Source of the DNA: Cryptomeria japonica
Taxonomy: Eukaryota > Streptophyta > Pinopsida > Cupressales > Cupressaceae
Length of the DNA: 64,000 nt
Assembly (NCBI RefSeq): GCF_030272615.1
Contig: NC_081414.1
Coordinates: forward strand, 2,605,501-2,669,500
Reading direction: 5' to 3'
The notes under the pieces are model-generated. The model was given only the letters and a program-made list of their open reading frames with translations. It had not been told where the DNA came from and searched no databases. Numbering within the stretch: position 1 is the first letter of the stretch; each line of letters opens with the position of its first letter. A program made the position numbers and the translations under genes. Below, in pieces: positions 1 through 11,961 of the stretch.

Positions 1-15
1 CTTTGATGATATAGA

Positions 16-532
16 ATGGTACTAACAAAAATCTATTCTACTGCCACAGCTAATGTGCAGGAATGGCGTTCCTTGATTCAGCAAGCAATGACAGACATCT
101 CCATGATAGCACAGATCCCTAGTTCCTCACAGATTACCTACAGGCCTCAGGCGAATGCGGGTCGGCATGAGGATTTGTTTTTCCCATTCCGATTACAGGT
201 AGATATATGGAGGGAGAGAGAGAGAGTCTTGTCAAAGGACCTCCAGCAGGCACGGCAGAGAGAGAGAGTCCTATCAGAGGACCTCCAGCAGGCGCGGCAG
301 AGAGAGAGTCCTATCAGAGGACCTCCAGCAGGTGCGGCGAGATCTAGTAGCGGCCCAGACCGAGGCTACCACCTATCGTGCGATCCTTATGGATAGGGAT
401 CGTAGGAGTTCCTCTCGGAGTCACTCACGATCTGTATCGCACTACACACCCATGGGTCCACCTCCACGGCCAGATCAGGAGGGAGCATCCAGTCGACACT
501 CTCCAACCACTAGCCCTAGGGATAGGAGATGA
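16..532 (+). pseudogene. Antisense coiled-coil reading frame in the retrotransposon 3' region, frameshifted
   Basis: Two overlapping frames (16-396 and about 302-532) form one product. The first has a 14-residue repeat beginning RERVLS, rich in Arg, Glu and Gln and probably helical. The third repeat copy continues in another frame because its GA run is two bases shorter, leading to an Arg/Ser-rich tail that stops near 532. Stops sit directly upstream at 4-9, so the true start is unclear and may lie beyond the window or a splice site. It runs opposite to the neighbouring integrase. Tat-lineage elements often carry an antisense frame between integrase and 3' LTR, and this fits that place. No function is recognised; a host gene fragment is the alternative. 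Confidence 0.45.
217..340 (+). repeat. 42 bp tandem repeat, about 3 copies
   Basis: Units at 217-258, 259-300 and 301-340 each hold a GA run followed by a block ending in ctccagcaggcrcggcag. Each encodes 14 residues. The third unit is two bases short in the GA run, which changes frame. Confidence 0.8.
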
Positions 533-1140
533 TTGTATGATGTAGGAGAGAGGTCACATTTTGGATATACAGTGACCTATGTTTGTACACGATCCACACA
601 TATATATGTATATATACATGCTTCTCATTTTTTTCTCAAATGTGTTATCTTTAATGCCTAAAACAATGTATATTTTGTTTTGGTTAAATCTAATACATTT
701 GGTAAATGTACATGTATGTTCAGGATTTAATTTCTATGTGATTGATTTCTCAATGCTCCATGATTAAATTGATACATGTGTGACTTAATTAAAATATTTA
801 ATCAAGTACAACATTGATGATAAGGAAGAAATATGCATTAAGTCTAAGAATCATATAACTAATGTGATTTAATTTTGAATTTAAACACAACATGATACGA
901 TTCTACTTAACACACATAAAGACACTGTATAATATGCTAGCATAGTGGAAATGTAAATCTTTCACAATTTACATAAATGAATTCAAGACAAACTATAAAG
1001 TAAGAAGGCACGCTTGTCAGGAACGAAGCAATATAGATTAAACAATATAACATTTAATTCTATTTTGCTTTAATTAAGAAACACTAACATATTATCCAAT
1101 GTTGAAGATTTGAAAAGAAGATAGATAAGAAATGAAGAAT
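533..1140. other. AT-rich non-coding 3' region of the gypsy element
   Basis: This stretch lies between the antisense frame and the end of integrase. It is AT-rich and contains no credible reading frame, no LTR similarity and no recognisable motif. Confidence 0.5.
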
Positions 1141-2076
1141 TTAAGCATAATATCTACGCAAGTGCATAGCATTGATAGGTTCTTTAAGAGGCGTACCGTC
1201 TACATCCGCTATTTTGTAAGCACCTGATCCATAATCCTCAATGACGATATATGGTCCAAGCCAATTAGGACTAAATTTTCCCTTTTCGGTCGGCAAGGCA
1301 TTCACATTGCGCTGATTCTCATAAAGGACTAAATCACCTACTGAGAAGGAACGTTGAATAACCTTATCATTATAGCTTCGCTGTAGAGTTTTGTGATACG
1401 CTTGGATATGCTCAAGAGCGTTTATACGCTGTTCATCAAGCATCTCAAGCTGTTGAAGTCGTTGTTCTCTATAAGAGTCATCATCTACTATACCTTTAAG
1501 AGAAACCCTAAGTGATGGAATTTCTAACTCTAAGGGCATAATAGCGTCAACACCATAAACAAGATTATAAGGAGTAGTTCCCGTAGCAATTCGTACACTC
1601 GTTCGGTAGGCCCAAAGAGCGTAGATTAGCTGGTTACTCCAATCCTTACCATGCTTATTTACGGTTTTACGAAGAATTTGCTCAATTATCTTATTGGATG
1701 ATTCGGCTTGACCATTTGACTGAGGGTAATACGGTGTAGAAAATCGATGTTTGATATGATACTTCTCGAGGAATTTCTTCACGTCCTTGTTCTTAAACGA
1801 AGTTCCATTATCTGAGATAATAGTGGAAGGTATCCCAAATCGAGAAATAATGTTTTCTAGAAGAAATTGACAAATCACTTCAGCAGTAGTAGAGCGAAGA
1901 GGAATAGCTTCTACCCACTTCGTAAAGTAATCCGTTGCGGTTATAATGAAGGTGTGTCCTTGAGATGAAGGAGGAGAGATTTTTCCAATAAGATCCAAAC
2001 CCCATGCGGAGAAGGGCCAAGAAGCTACTTGAGAGCGGAGTTCTTGGGCAGGAGCATGAATCAGGTTATTGTGTTG
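1141..2076 (-). pseudogene. Integrase portion of gypsy pol
   Basis: This is the C-terminal third of the pol frame. The catalytic core shows the DDE triad: Asp in TATDYFTKW, Asp in IISDNGTSF and Glu in QSNGQAESSNK. The C-terminal GPY-like region (WLGPYIVIEDYGSGAYKI) is followed by an end in LRRYYA, with no chromodomain. The zinc-binding HHCC module lies just upstream in the RT segment, ending KKCHQC. A single TAA at 2077-2079 separates the parts; the frame is unchanged across it and reads on through a conserved linker, so the stop is a point mutation. The enzyme would join element cDNA to host DNA in the nucleus. Confidence 0.9.
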
Positions 2077-5000
2077 TTAACATTGATGACATTTTTTAAC
2101 AAATGAAAAGGAATCCTTCTGCATAGTTTGCCAATAGTATCCCATACGAAGCAGCCTATGAACCAGGGATTTGCCCCCAAAGTGCCCCCCACAGGCACCT
2201 GAATGTGCCTCTTCAAGGGCAATAGGGATTTCCGACTTGTTAAGACAACGAAGGAGAAGACCATCATAACCCCTTCGATAAAGGACATTAGAAAGGATGA
2301 TATATCTAGCAGACAACTTGTGGATTCTAGCCCTAGTGTTCCTATTAGCAGAATCAGGGAAGGTACCATCGGTCAAATATCTTACAATATGCGAGAACCA
2401 TTCATCTGAGTCTACAAAGTCACAACATGTTACCAAGCTAGAATCATCTTCAATAGCTGGAGAAATAAGATTGTGAATAACGAAGTTAAGATCGACCATA
2501 GGGTCCTCTAAAGATACTAACGAAGCCACACATGCCATCGCATCCGCATGTCGATTATCTTTTCGAGGAACAGGTTCCATGGTATAAGAATCAAAATTTT
2601 GTATTAAAGAGATAGCTAGGTCTTTATATTGTGATAATTTGTCCTGTTTTGCTTGATATATTCCTGTTACTTGTCTTATAATCAATTGCGAATCTCCATA
2701 GATATGTATGTGTTTTATATTAAGAGCTAAGGCTGCTTTTATTCCTGCTATAAGAGCCTCATACTCAGCAATGTTATTGGTACACAGGAAATTTAGACGA
2801 TATGACAAGGGAATAGGTTTCTTTGTAGGAGAAACCAGAACAACACCTGCCCCTGATCTCGTACGACACTTAGAGCCATCAAAGTATAACTCCCAAGTTT
2901 CATCTTTCTCTATAGAAAGAATGAAGTCATCAGGAAAGGACTCAGGGTTAGGGAATGAAAAAGGTGAAGGGGCCTCAACTAAGTGATCGGTCAACGCTTG
3001 TCCTTTAATTGCTCTTTGTGAAACAAATTTAAGGTCAAATTCAGTTAACATCATAACCCACTTAGCGAGACGTCCTGATAAATCAGTTTTAGAGAAAAGA
3101 TGCTTCAACGGATCAAACTTAACCATGACGTGGACTTCTGAATTTAAAAGATAATGTCTCAATTTCTGAGTCGCAAACACCACGGCCAAGCATTGTCTTT
3201 CTATCGCAGAATATCGGGTCTCATAATCGAGTAAAGTATGACTTATGTAATACACCGGACACTCCTTACCATCTTTATCATGTTGTACTAACAATGCTGC
3301 GAGAGCATGAGAAGAAGCAGCTGTATACAGGATAAAGGGTTTAGAAGGTTCGACAGGTTGAAGAATAGGAGGACTAGCCAAATACACTTTTAAATCTTCA
3401 AATGCTTGCTGACAATCCTCATTCCACTGAAAAGTGATATCCTTTTTAAGAAGTTGAGTAAAAGGAAAGGTACGATCCGCAAGTTGAGACACAAACCTAC
3501 GAATAGCTTGAATCTTTCCTTGTAAGCTTTTAAGTTGAGATACATTTCGAGGAGGTGGCATGTTAACAATAGCATCTATTTTCTTAGTATCCACCTCAAT
3601 CCCACGATGCGAAACTATAAATCCTAATAGTTTTCCACTATCCACACCAAAAACACATTTTCGGGGATTCAAGCGCATGTGATATTTACGAATTCTTTCA
3701 AAAATTTGTCGAAGGATTTTAACATGATCCATGCGAAGAAAAGATTTGGCCAGAATATCATCAACATAATCCTCTAAAATCTTATGCATATAATCATGAA
3801 AGATAAGGGTCATCACTCGTTGATAAGTTGCACCGGCGTTTTTAAGTCCAAAAGGCATCATTATCCAACAAAACGTACCCCAAGGAGTGGTGAAAGCGGT
3901 TTTGAATTGATCTTGAGGGTTAATGAAAATTTGATTATAGCCTGAAAAACCATCCATGAAGGATAAGAGGGCATGTCCTGCCGTAGAATCAACTATCATG
4001 TCAATGTTTGGAAGAGGGAAATCATCTTTTAAAGAAGCCTTATTTAGATCTCGAAAGTCGGTACACATTCTTATTTTGTTATCTGGTTTAGCCACAGCGA
4101 CAATGTTTGAAATCCATGGGGAATAGTCAATAGGGCGGATAAATCCAGCCTCCAATAATTTTTCAATCTCAGCTTTAACAAGCAGAGCTATCTTAGGATT
4201 CATTTTTTGAATCTTTTGTTTCACGGGCTTAGCATTAGGAACTAAGACAATATTATGAGTAACAATCTTAGGATCTATACCAGGCATGTCAGAATATGCC
4301 CAAGCAAAGATCTCGGGGAATTCATGCAATAGTTCTTCATATTGTTTCTGTTCCTCTTCATCCAAACATTTTCCAATTTTAATGACTTTCTCTTTATTGC
4401 AAGGATCCATCTTAACATCAGTGGTGTCACTTATGAGGAGATTACTTTGTTGAGGAGTATCCTTTAACTGAGGGAATTCTTTCACAATCTCGTCATTATC
4501 AATCTCTTTTCCAAAATAGGCTTCAGTGTTCAAACAATAAGGGAGTCCCCTATTGTGATGATAACGAGGAAGAGTGTCATAGGCTCCCAAGAACTCAGCT
4601 AAAGCATCGTCGGTAGGGAAGATATCTAGAGCACAATCACCCGAAGAATCCTCATCAATATACTCAGGGTGTTGTATTGATAAAGATGTAGAGATAGCAT
4701 TAACACTAATGCATGGTCTTTTAGAGGCTTTAGTACGTCTGCAGGGATTATAACCAAGTCCAAAGGCATAATGTTGAAAATTAGTCTCTAGGGGAACTCT
4801 AATCCCTTGTTCATTAGCACCACAACCTTTTCCATGATACCCATGCTTAGCAAAAATGCGAAAACCACGACCATAGCGATCAACCATTTCAGGAAGAGAA
4901 GGTGGTTTTTCATAAGACAAAGAATCAAACTCTTCATAGTTATAGATGTGAGAAGAGGAAGTTTGAGAAGCGGTCACAAAATTATTACTCATAGCTTCAG

Positions 5001-5109
5001 GCAAGGTTGATTGTTTTTTAGTTTCTTCTTTCTTTTCAACTTTGTGATTTTCAGCTTCTTCCTTCTTTTCAACTTTAAGTTCTCTAGAAGGAATCTTATA
5101 TTCACCCAC
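2077..5109 (-). pseudogene. Reverse transcriptase and dual RNase H portion of gypsy pol
   Basis: About 1010 residues. Near residues 79-105 is a G-patch-like motif (GFRIFAKHGYHGKGCG). RT follows, with its YVDD active site at about residue 448 (bases 3757-3768). The first RNase H (around YTAASSHALAALL) has Ala where the first catalytic Asp is expected, so it looks inactive. A second RNase H of plant type has all four acidic residues: Asp in YFDGSK, Glu in NIAEYEAL, Asp in YGDSQL and Asp in RHADAMA. Two RNase H domains with the first one decayed is a Tat-lineage trait. An integrase zinc-binding module (HFGGKSLVHRLL to KKCHQC) ends the segment. The TAA at 2077-2079 closes it. Confidence 0.92.
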
Positions 5110-5691
5110 AAAGGTAGGATTAAAATCAAGAGATCCCCAATCATCTTCTGTGAGAACCTTCTCAGGATCAAAATCCTTTTTATGTGTAGTTTCAAGTCAA
5201 GAAGGATTTTCTTCAGGAGATCCAAATTCATCCAAAGGATTTTGATCATCGGAAAGCGAAGACTCATCGATAGGTTTCTTGTTTAAAGAGTCATCACTAG
5301 ACGAGGATGGCTTAGAAGAATCTCCTTTGGAATTAGATGTTTGTAGACAAGCTTGAAAATTAGTATCTCCCATCAAAGTATATGTCTTATTGTTATAAAT
5401 GAATTTAACTTGTCTATGCAATGTAGAGGGGACAACTTGCATGCTGTGAATCCAAGGCCTCCCTAATAACAAGTTGTATGTTAAATTTCCTGGCATAACA
5501 TGGATAGGAGTAGGCAAAGTAACAGGTCCTACTGTGAGAGGTAAGGTGATGATACCCAATGAAGTCTTAGCCACATTATCAAAGCCATGAATGGAACGAG
5601 AGTCGGGCTCCATAAGAGATGTATCCACATTCATCTTATGCAATAGATTGATGCTACACACATTAAGGCCAGAGCCATTATCTACTAGTGT
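5110..5691 (-). pseudogene. Aspartic protease portion of gypsy pol
   Basis: The active-site segment reads VDNGSGLNV, the plant Tat-type form of the retropepsin D-[ST]-G motif, just after the TGA at 5692-5694. A typical protease body follows, including NLLLGRPWIHSM, and then an acidic, Ser-rich linker. A TGA at 5197-5199 interrupts the linker before the G-patch and RT part. Both stops are in frame with the flanking segments. The enzyme would cleave the element polyprotein. Confidence 0.85.
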
Positions 5692-6720
5692 TCATCTTAT
5701 AGCAGTGTCTTTCATGACAACCATAATCATCAAGGGATCATATTGTTGTTGGACTTCACCAGTAGGCAACTCATCTTGTGTAAACACAATTTGAGGTTTA
5801 GGATTCATCACAGAGTTAACAAAAGATGCTATATTACTAGATGTATTTGGTGGAGGAACATTCAAATCTTTCAAGGCATCTTGTAACATTCCTTGATAAG
5901 CGGAAGAAGTTTGAATCAAATCCCAAAGGGATATCTTAGCAGGGGTAGCTTTGAGTTGTTCTATGAGATCATATTCCTTACCCATAACTTGCGAAATACG
6001 GGGAGCTTGAGGGAGAATTGGTTGAGGATTAGGAAGAGAGACTGGAATAACAGGAGGAGGATTAGGTTGCCTATTATTTCTGGTATGATAGGTATGGGCA
6101 ACCGCATGATTACTCTCTCTAGTTATTTGCTTAGCATAATTGTAAGGACTTATAGGTTTTCTTCCTTGTACGGTGATGATTGGTTTATTCGGAGTACAAA
6201 AGGAATCATGATCATACCTTCCTTGGACAGTAAGGAGAGGAGTCTTAGGAATTTGAAAGGTGGGAGAAGGATAAGCACCTTGGACTTCAAAGAGAGGTTT
6301 GTTATATTCATTCAAATTTATCATGTTAACCAATTTAGAGGTCTTGTTTTTGTTTAAAGGTTTCGACAAAGCCACAAAGTCATCAAGAGCATCATCCAAC
6401 AAAGCATGATCATATCGATTAAAAGGTTTGTCTTTTGATTCAAAAGGAGACATCTCCTCATAGAGGGGATTATTGAAAACAACCATGTTACTAGATTCAG
6501 GGGAAGAGTGGATAGGAATGTATCCTTGAGAGGAATCATTCGACTTATCTTTCTCATCACACCTAAATGGCATAGTAACAAGGTTTATGAGTTTTTGGTA
6601 AAATGAAGGTTTAGCATCCTTAGGGTTTAAAAACTCATCTAAAGCTTCATCTAATTCATCTTGGATATACTCATAATAATCATCAAATGCATGAACATTT
6701 TGCAAATAAAAATCTGACAT
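5692..6720 (-). pseudogene. N-terminal region of gypsy pol without gag domain
   Basis: 342 residues starting at an ATG 155 bases after the primer site. The N-terminus is acidic (DYYEYIQDELDEALDEFL), the middle is low-complexity and Pro/Asn-rich with a repeated VQG motif, and the end (ISLWDLIQTS to FTQDELPTGE) is the segment that normally precedes protease in Tat polyproteins. No capsid-type gag domain and no zinc knuckle is present. The natural-looking acidic start and the short leader argue for an established gag-less form, but a deletion in this copy is possible. It ends at a TGA (5692-5694) in frame with protease. Confidence 0.75.
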
Positions 6721-6874
6721 TTTGAAAAGATTGCATAAAATTTAAACACACAATGCAAAGAAACACAAGTTCTCTCTCTTTTTTTTTTCTTTTTCTCTTT
6801 TAATGAAATGAAATGAAAACACACTAAATCTAGATCTAGATCTAACACATGCAATGCAAGAGGAAGCAATGATA

Positions 6875-6894
6875 GATTCACGTCGGGTTCACCA
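6875..6894 (-). promoter_or_regulatory. Primer-binding site matching tRNA-Trp
   Basis: On the minus strand the 20 bases start TGGTGAACCCGACGTGAA, complementary to the 3' end of plant tRNA-Trp including CCA as I remember that tRNA. Three bases separate it from the LTR end at 6898, the normal layout for priming minus-strand cDNA. Confidence 0.75.
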
Positions 6895-7327
6895 AAATGT
6901 GTAGGGGAAAAAAGCGAGACTAGGTTAATCATGCCCTAATCCTACCTTTTGACACACATTACGGAATACGAAAGAGCCTAGAGATATCACACAATTGGCT
7001 ACTTCTTTTGGTGAAAGAGAGAGCCACGGGATATCTATTAGGATTTCTATTCCCTTGTTGAAATTGTAAGATCAAGTAATGCAAGTTCAAACCCTAATCT
7101 CAAAATGCAAGTATGAACTAATAACAAGATTGCAGAATTGAGATTAAACAATGAACAGCTGTAAGTGTAAGGATAAAATAAGAATGCAGATATGTACCTG
7201 GAGTCGAAATCGGACTGAAAATGTTCGGGATGGGGGCGCGGGCGCCACTGTCCTGAAAACTGCACCGGAAACCACTGTTCTGCACCCTGAAACACTGTCG
7301 GAAAGTTGTCGGAAAGCTGTCTGTCCG

Positions 7328-7425
7328 GAGGACCAGGGCACCCAGCGCCTCTGTCCCAGGGACCAGGGCGCCCAGCGCCCCTGTCTTGGTAGGACCAGGG
7401 CGCCCAGCGCCCCTGTCCCGGTCTT
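7328..7425. repeat. GC-rich palindromic array in the LTR
   Basis: Three successive near-copies of a ~30 bp block built on ggaccagggcgcccagcgcc. The block is close to its own reverse complement. Similar arrays occur at 10410-10490, 22437-22493, 28897-28953 and 63068-63092, always inside LTRs. Confidence 0.75.
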
Positions 7426-8161
7426 CTGAGCTGCAATTTCACACAGGGTTCTGCCTCAGCCTTCCCTCTCCGGATCTGTGTCCCGCGGCGTCGTCCGAAT
7501 CCCGAAACCTGCAATAATATCTGAAAAGGGGGAGGGGCGGCTATATAGGGTTTTACCTTAGTCAAACCCCCACTTCGGTGATTTCCACCTCCACAAATAG
7601 CCAAGTTGTTTTGTAAAATGTATTGTGTGTGCAGACCTAGTGTGTGTGCAAGGTCCAAAATGCAAGAAAGCAAACTAGAGCAACCTAGAAAGTAAACCCT
7701 AATTGCTTGTAAATGATAATGTAAATGCTCTAAATCAAGATGCAATGTGATCTAAAGCATGAATAAATGATGTATCAAAGCTTATGCAAAGACATGAAAA
7801 CAATACGAAATCATACCCAACCCTCAAGGGAGGAGTACAAGCCAATCTTCAGTCGGTAATCTCCTATTGTTCTTCAATGTCTTCCAAGCCCTAAGTGGAT
7901 GAATGAATTTGATAGATGCTTGATAAAATGATGTTGAGTGTTGTTGAAGTCCTCAAAGATCTGCTCTTTCGCTGCATATGAAGTTCCTGGAAACAAAAAT
8001 CCGATCCCCTTCAAATGAGGAAAGAGAGCTTTTATGTATGAAACCCTAGGTCGTAAATTCGTATTTTGGCCGACCTAGAGATTAAATCTCCCGCCAATTT
8101 CTTTGGGTTAAGATTTATTTTATGATTGGATCGTGCTCCCAAAATTTCGGGAAAAATGTCC

Positions 8162-8191
8162 GGGACCATGTTGCACGGGCGCCATGGTCCC
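8162..8191. promoter_or_regulatory. GC-rich hairpin motif in the LTR
   Basis: Arms gggaccatg (8162-8170) and catggtccc (8183-8191) are perfect complements around a 12-base GC-rich loop. Five related copies occur at 11229, 22950, 23757, 24379 and 29410 in LTRs and one leader. The role is unknown. Confidence 0.6.
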
Positions 8192-8555
8192 GACAACTTT
8201 TCACCAAATTTTCAGGGCCGTCGGATATGATGATTTTAGAGAGAATCCCGAAGTTATAGGTGATTTCGAGATGTTTAGACCCCGAAACCAAGCCCCCAAG
8301 TTCGAAATAGGACTTAATTAGGGTTTTTGATTAAGTGGTGTATTGGAAGAATAAAATGCGAAGGGCACGCTTTAGTGAAAGGGCCCAACTTTATGATGTA
8401 GAAAATGATGAAATAGGGCCTTAGACCTAATTAATTTGATTAATTAAGTGCTTAAGGAGAAATGCAATGCAGAATGCAAAATGCACTAAGGCGGGTGCTA
8501 AACTAGGTGCGAAATTGTACCACCCTAGCGAGTGCGTACAATTTACGACGCTACA

Positions 8556-9868
8556 TATTCACAATCCAGAGGAATGAAAAGTATTCTTCCACTAGGACAT
8601 TAAAAATGTTTTCCTGCACATAAATATTGTTTCTAGCACATTGAAGCTTGCAATACACTATTCTTTCGAAAAACACCTCAACATAGCCATCAGAACACAC
8701 AACAACCTTAGAACACTTGCTTTTGGACCATCCACAACTTGTAGTGACATTAATGACAACACAAATCAACAACTCAAGTTTCCAACATAAACGTGAAATA
8801 AGATGCCTTGAAATTAAAAAAATAAAATAGGATCTAAATAAGCTTGAAATGACATAGAAGAAGGCATACTAAAGCAAGGACCCAAAAAAGTTGTGAGATT
8901 GTAAGGGGTTACAATTTATGAAACTACACCTTGTTTATTTGTATGAATCTTACAATCTATCAGGAACTATTGCAACTTTATGTGATGTTCATGTTTAATA
9001 TTAGTTTGGGGAATCCACCTAGGTTAGCAGAGCTTAAAGTGCAATGAGAATTTATCTTTAAAGTGAGTTCTTTATTTATTGGCCAACCTCCTAGTATCCT
9101 TGTGAATAAGAATGCCATGGATTTAGAAAATGTGGAGTAATAAATAATATTAAATATAATGCAGAATAAATGACAAAAATAACAATCCATAATAACACAT
9201 ATATTTATGTGGTTCACCCAATGTGGGCTACATCCATAGAGTAATAGACACCCAGTTTCCTTTTATTATCTAGTGAAGAGAAAATTATATATGATGATAT
9301 TTCACATTACATGACCACTTATTTATCAATCCCTTTTTGGTGATTTACAAAGTCACCAAAAAATAAGCTCAACAACATGATCACTCACCACATATCAACA
9401 AAGAAGTGGTTGATCTTTAGAGGAAATTGGGCAATCAATTAGAGGAACAAACATGTGGACATTCTATATACAACAAAACAAATAATTAACTAAAACTTAT
9501 TATTAGCTAGAACTAATGATGTTGATGAGTGCTCCATGATTTATAGGAAGTTTGTAATCTCAACCTCCAATAGCATGTTGCAAAAATTATTTTCTAGGAT
9601 AAAATGACAACTCAAATTCTAGTAAAAAATTATTTTCATATTTTACTTCAAAATAATATTAGATATCTCTTATCTATATTTAACTATATGCAACACAATG
9701 ATGATAAAAATACATGATATGACATGAAAATGAGGTATGAAGGTGGTTATTAAGGTATATGAACAAATGCTAAAATATTGGATGAAATATAAAGTAAATT
9801 TCTCTCACCACAAGGCTTGATACAATTCAATTGGTGTTAACAATCGTAGCTTGAAACAAAGTTAGAAA
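8556..9868. other. Decayed AT-rich sequence, probably old copia DNA
   Basis: This lies between the gypsy LTR and a recognisable copia RT fragment. A short stretch at 9200-9245 (ggttcacccaatgtgggc) has the look of an LTR interior, but no pair is present. No intact reading frame is seen. Confidence 0.4.
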
Positions 9869-11690
9869 GTTTATCAATTGGATGTCAATACAACATTCTT
9901 GAATGGTTTTCTAGAAGAAGAGGTCTATGTACAACAACCACTAGCATATGAAATAAGAGGACACAAAGACAAGGTTTGTAAGTGTGTAGGGGAAAAAGTG
10001 AGACTAGGCTAACATGTCCTAATCCTACCTTTTGACACACATTGTGGAATACGAAAGAGCCTAGAGGTATCACACAATTGGCTACTTCTTTTTTTGTGAA
10101 AGAGAGAGCCACGGGCTACCTATTAGGGTTTCTATTCCTTTGTTGTAATTGAAAGATAAAATGATACAAGTTCAATTCCTAACCCAAAGTGCAAGTATGA
10201 ACAAGATTACAGAATTGAGATTAAACAATGGAAAGTTGTAAACACAAGGACAAGACAAGAATGCAGATGCGTACCCGGAGTTGAAATCTGAGTGAAAATG
10301 TTCGGGACAGGGGCGCAGGTGCCACTGTCCTGATTCTGCTCTTGAAACTGCACCTGAAACTACTGTTTGGTAACCTGAAAAGCTGTCTGAAACTTGCTGT
10401 CTAACAGAAGGACCAGGGTGCCCAGGGACCAGGGCTCCTAACGCCCCTGTCCTGGCAGGACCAGGGCGCCCCACGCCCCTGTCCTGGTCTTGTGCTCTGA
10501 AATTTGGTGTGAAGTTCAGTCTCTGTCTGCTTCTGCTGGATCTGCAACTTGCGGCGTCATCCGAATCCCGAAACCTGCACTTATATCTGAAAAGGTATGG
10601 TGGGCGGCTATATAGGGTTTTGCCTTAGTCAAACCCCCACTTTGGTGGTTTCCACCTCCACGAATAGCCAAGTTGTATTGTAAAAGTAGTGTGTGTGCAG
10701 ACCTTGTGTGTGTGCAAGATCCTAAAATGCAAGTAAGCAAACTAGAGCAACCTAGAAAGTAAACCCTAGTTGCTTGTAAATGATAATGTAAATGCTCCAA
10801 ATCAAGATGCAAAGTGATCTAAAGCATGAATATAAATGATGTAATGAAGCTTATGCAAAGACTTGAAAACAACATGAAATCATACCCAACCCCAAGGGAG
10901 GGGTACAAGCCAATCTTCAGTCGGTGATCCCCTATTGCTCTTCAATATCTTCAAAGCCCTAAATGGATGAATGAAATTGATGAATGCTTGATGGATGGAT
11001 GTTGAATGTTGTTGAAGTCTTCAAAGATCTTCTCTTTCGCTGCATAGAAGGTCCTTTTAGCCAAAATCCGGATCCTTTCAAATGAAGAAAGAGAGCTCTT
11101 ATATATGAAACCCTAGGTCTTAATTTCAACTTTTGGCCGACCTAGAGATTGAATCTCCTGCCAATTTCTTGGGGTTAAGCTTTATTTATGATTGGATTGT
11201 GCTCCTAAAATTTTGGGAAAAATGTCCAGGACCGTGTGCACTCCGGGCGCCATGGTCCCGACAACTTTCACCAAATTTTCAGGGCCGTCGGATATGATGA
11301 TTTTAGAGAGAATCCCGAAGTTACAGGTGATTTCGAGATGTTTTGACCCCCGAAATCAAGCCCTCGAGTTCAAAATAGGACCTAATTAGGGTTTTTGATT
11401 AAATGATGTATTGGAGGAATAAAATGAAAGGGGCACACTTTAATGAAAAGGGCCCAACTTTATGATGTGGAAGATGATGAAATAGGACCTTAGACCTAAT
11501 TAATTTGATTAATTAAGTGCTAAAGGGGAAATGCAATGCAAAATGCAAAATGCGCCAAGGCGGGTGCTAAACTAGGTGTGAAATTGTACCATCCTAGCAA
11601 GTGCGTACAATTTACAACGCTACAGTAAGTTGAAGAAGACTCTTTATGGACTAAAACAAGCACATATATCATATTATAGGGTATGTGCAC
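9869..11690 (+). pseudogene. Ty1/copia RT fragment split by a solo LTR
   Basis: Bases 9869-9982 encode copia RT sequence including FLNGFLEEEVYVQQP and ending HKDKVCK. After the LTR, 11630-11690 continues in register with LKKTLYGLKQA. The two halves flank the solo LTR exactly at its target duplication. A stop lies upstream, and the downstream part decays quickly after YYR. Only this conserved RT palm stretch is recognisable, so the copia element is old. Confidence 0.85.
9983..11624 (-). mobile_element. Solo LTR (1642 bp) with GTAAG target duplications
   Basis: It has the same ends (TGTGTAGGGG...GCTACA on the plus strand) and internal features as the LTR at 6898-8555. It is flanked by gtaag at 9978-9982 and 11625-11629. 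No primer site or internal region adjoins it, so it is a solo LTR left by recombination between the two LTRs of a complete element. Reading frames inside it are incidental. Confidence 0.92.
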
Positions 11691-11892
11691 CAAGTTGTGG
11701 TACCAAAAGAGGGTCTTAAGATGCCACTTTTTTTTTCTTCTGAAATCAGCAAAGTCTGAACTTCAACAAAAAATTGAACATAGTTACACTCCAAATTAGA
11801 AGATGCAACACGAACAAAAGTTAGAGTGCTTCGAGTCTACTTTCTAAACTAGTAATTTGTTTTGAAAATGGTGGAGATTAAGGGCTTAAAAA

Positions 11893-11961
11893 AGGGGGGC
11901 CACAAAAAGTGGTCCTTTTTCTATGCAAAAAACATAACATAGCATATGTTGTGGCCCCCCT
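11893..11961. repeat. Perfect 13 bp inverted repeat
   Basis: aggggggccacaa (11893-11905) and ttgtggcccccct (11949-11961) are exact reverse complements around a 43-base loop. Confidence 0.9.

Larger units (their letters stand above)
1..8555 (-). mobile_element. Ty3/gypsy Tat-like LTR retrotransposon, gag-less, 3' end beyond the left edge
   Basis: Reading on the minus strand, the order is 5' LTR (8555-6898), primer site (6894-6875), a leader of about 150 bases, one pol frame (6720-1141), then about 1.1 kb of 3' region containing an antisense reading frame. No second LTR copy is present, so the 3' LTR should lie left of position 1. Domain order (protease, G-patch-like motif, RT, degenerate RNase H, second RNase H, integrase) and the lack of a chromodomain fit the Tat lineage. 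The element lacks a gag domain: pol starts almost directly after the primer site. Bases 8556-8560 (tattc) would be one target-duplication copy; the other cannot be seen. Confidence 0.85.
6898..8555 (-). repeat. 5' LTR of the gag-less gypsy element (1658 bp)
   Basis: On the minus strand it begins TGTAGCGTCG and ends CCCCTACACA, so it has TG...CA ends. It abuts the primer site. The solo LTR at 9983-11624 is the same family along its full length. It contains a GC-rich palindromic array (about 7328-7425) and a GC-rich hairpin (8162-8191). Reading frames inside it are incidental. Confidence 0.9.

Noticed and set aside
5893..6357. 154-residue plus-strand frame opposite gypsy pol
   Set aside because: Antisense shadow of the pol N-terminal region with no features of its own.
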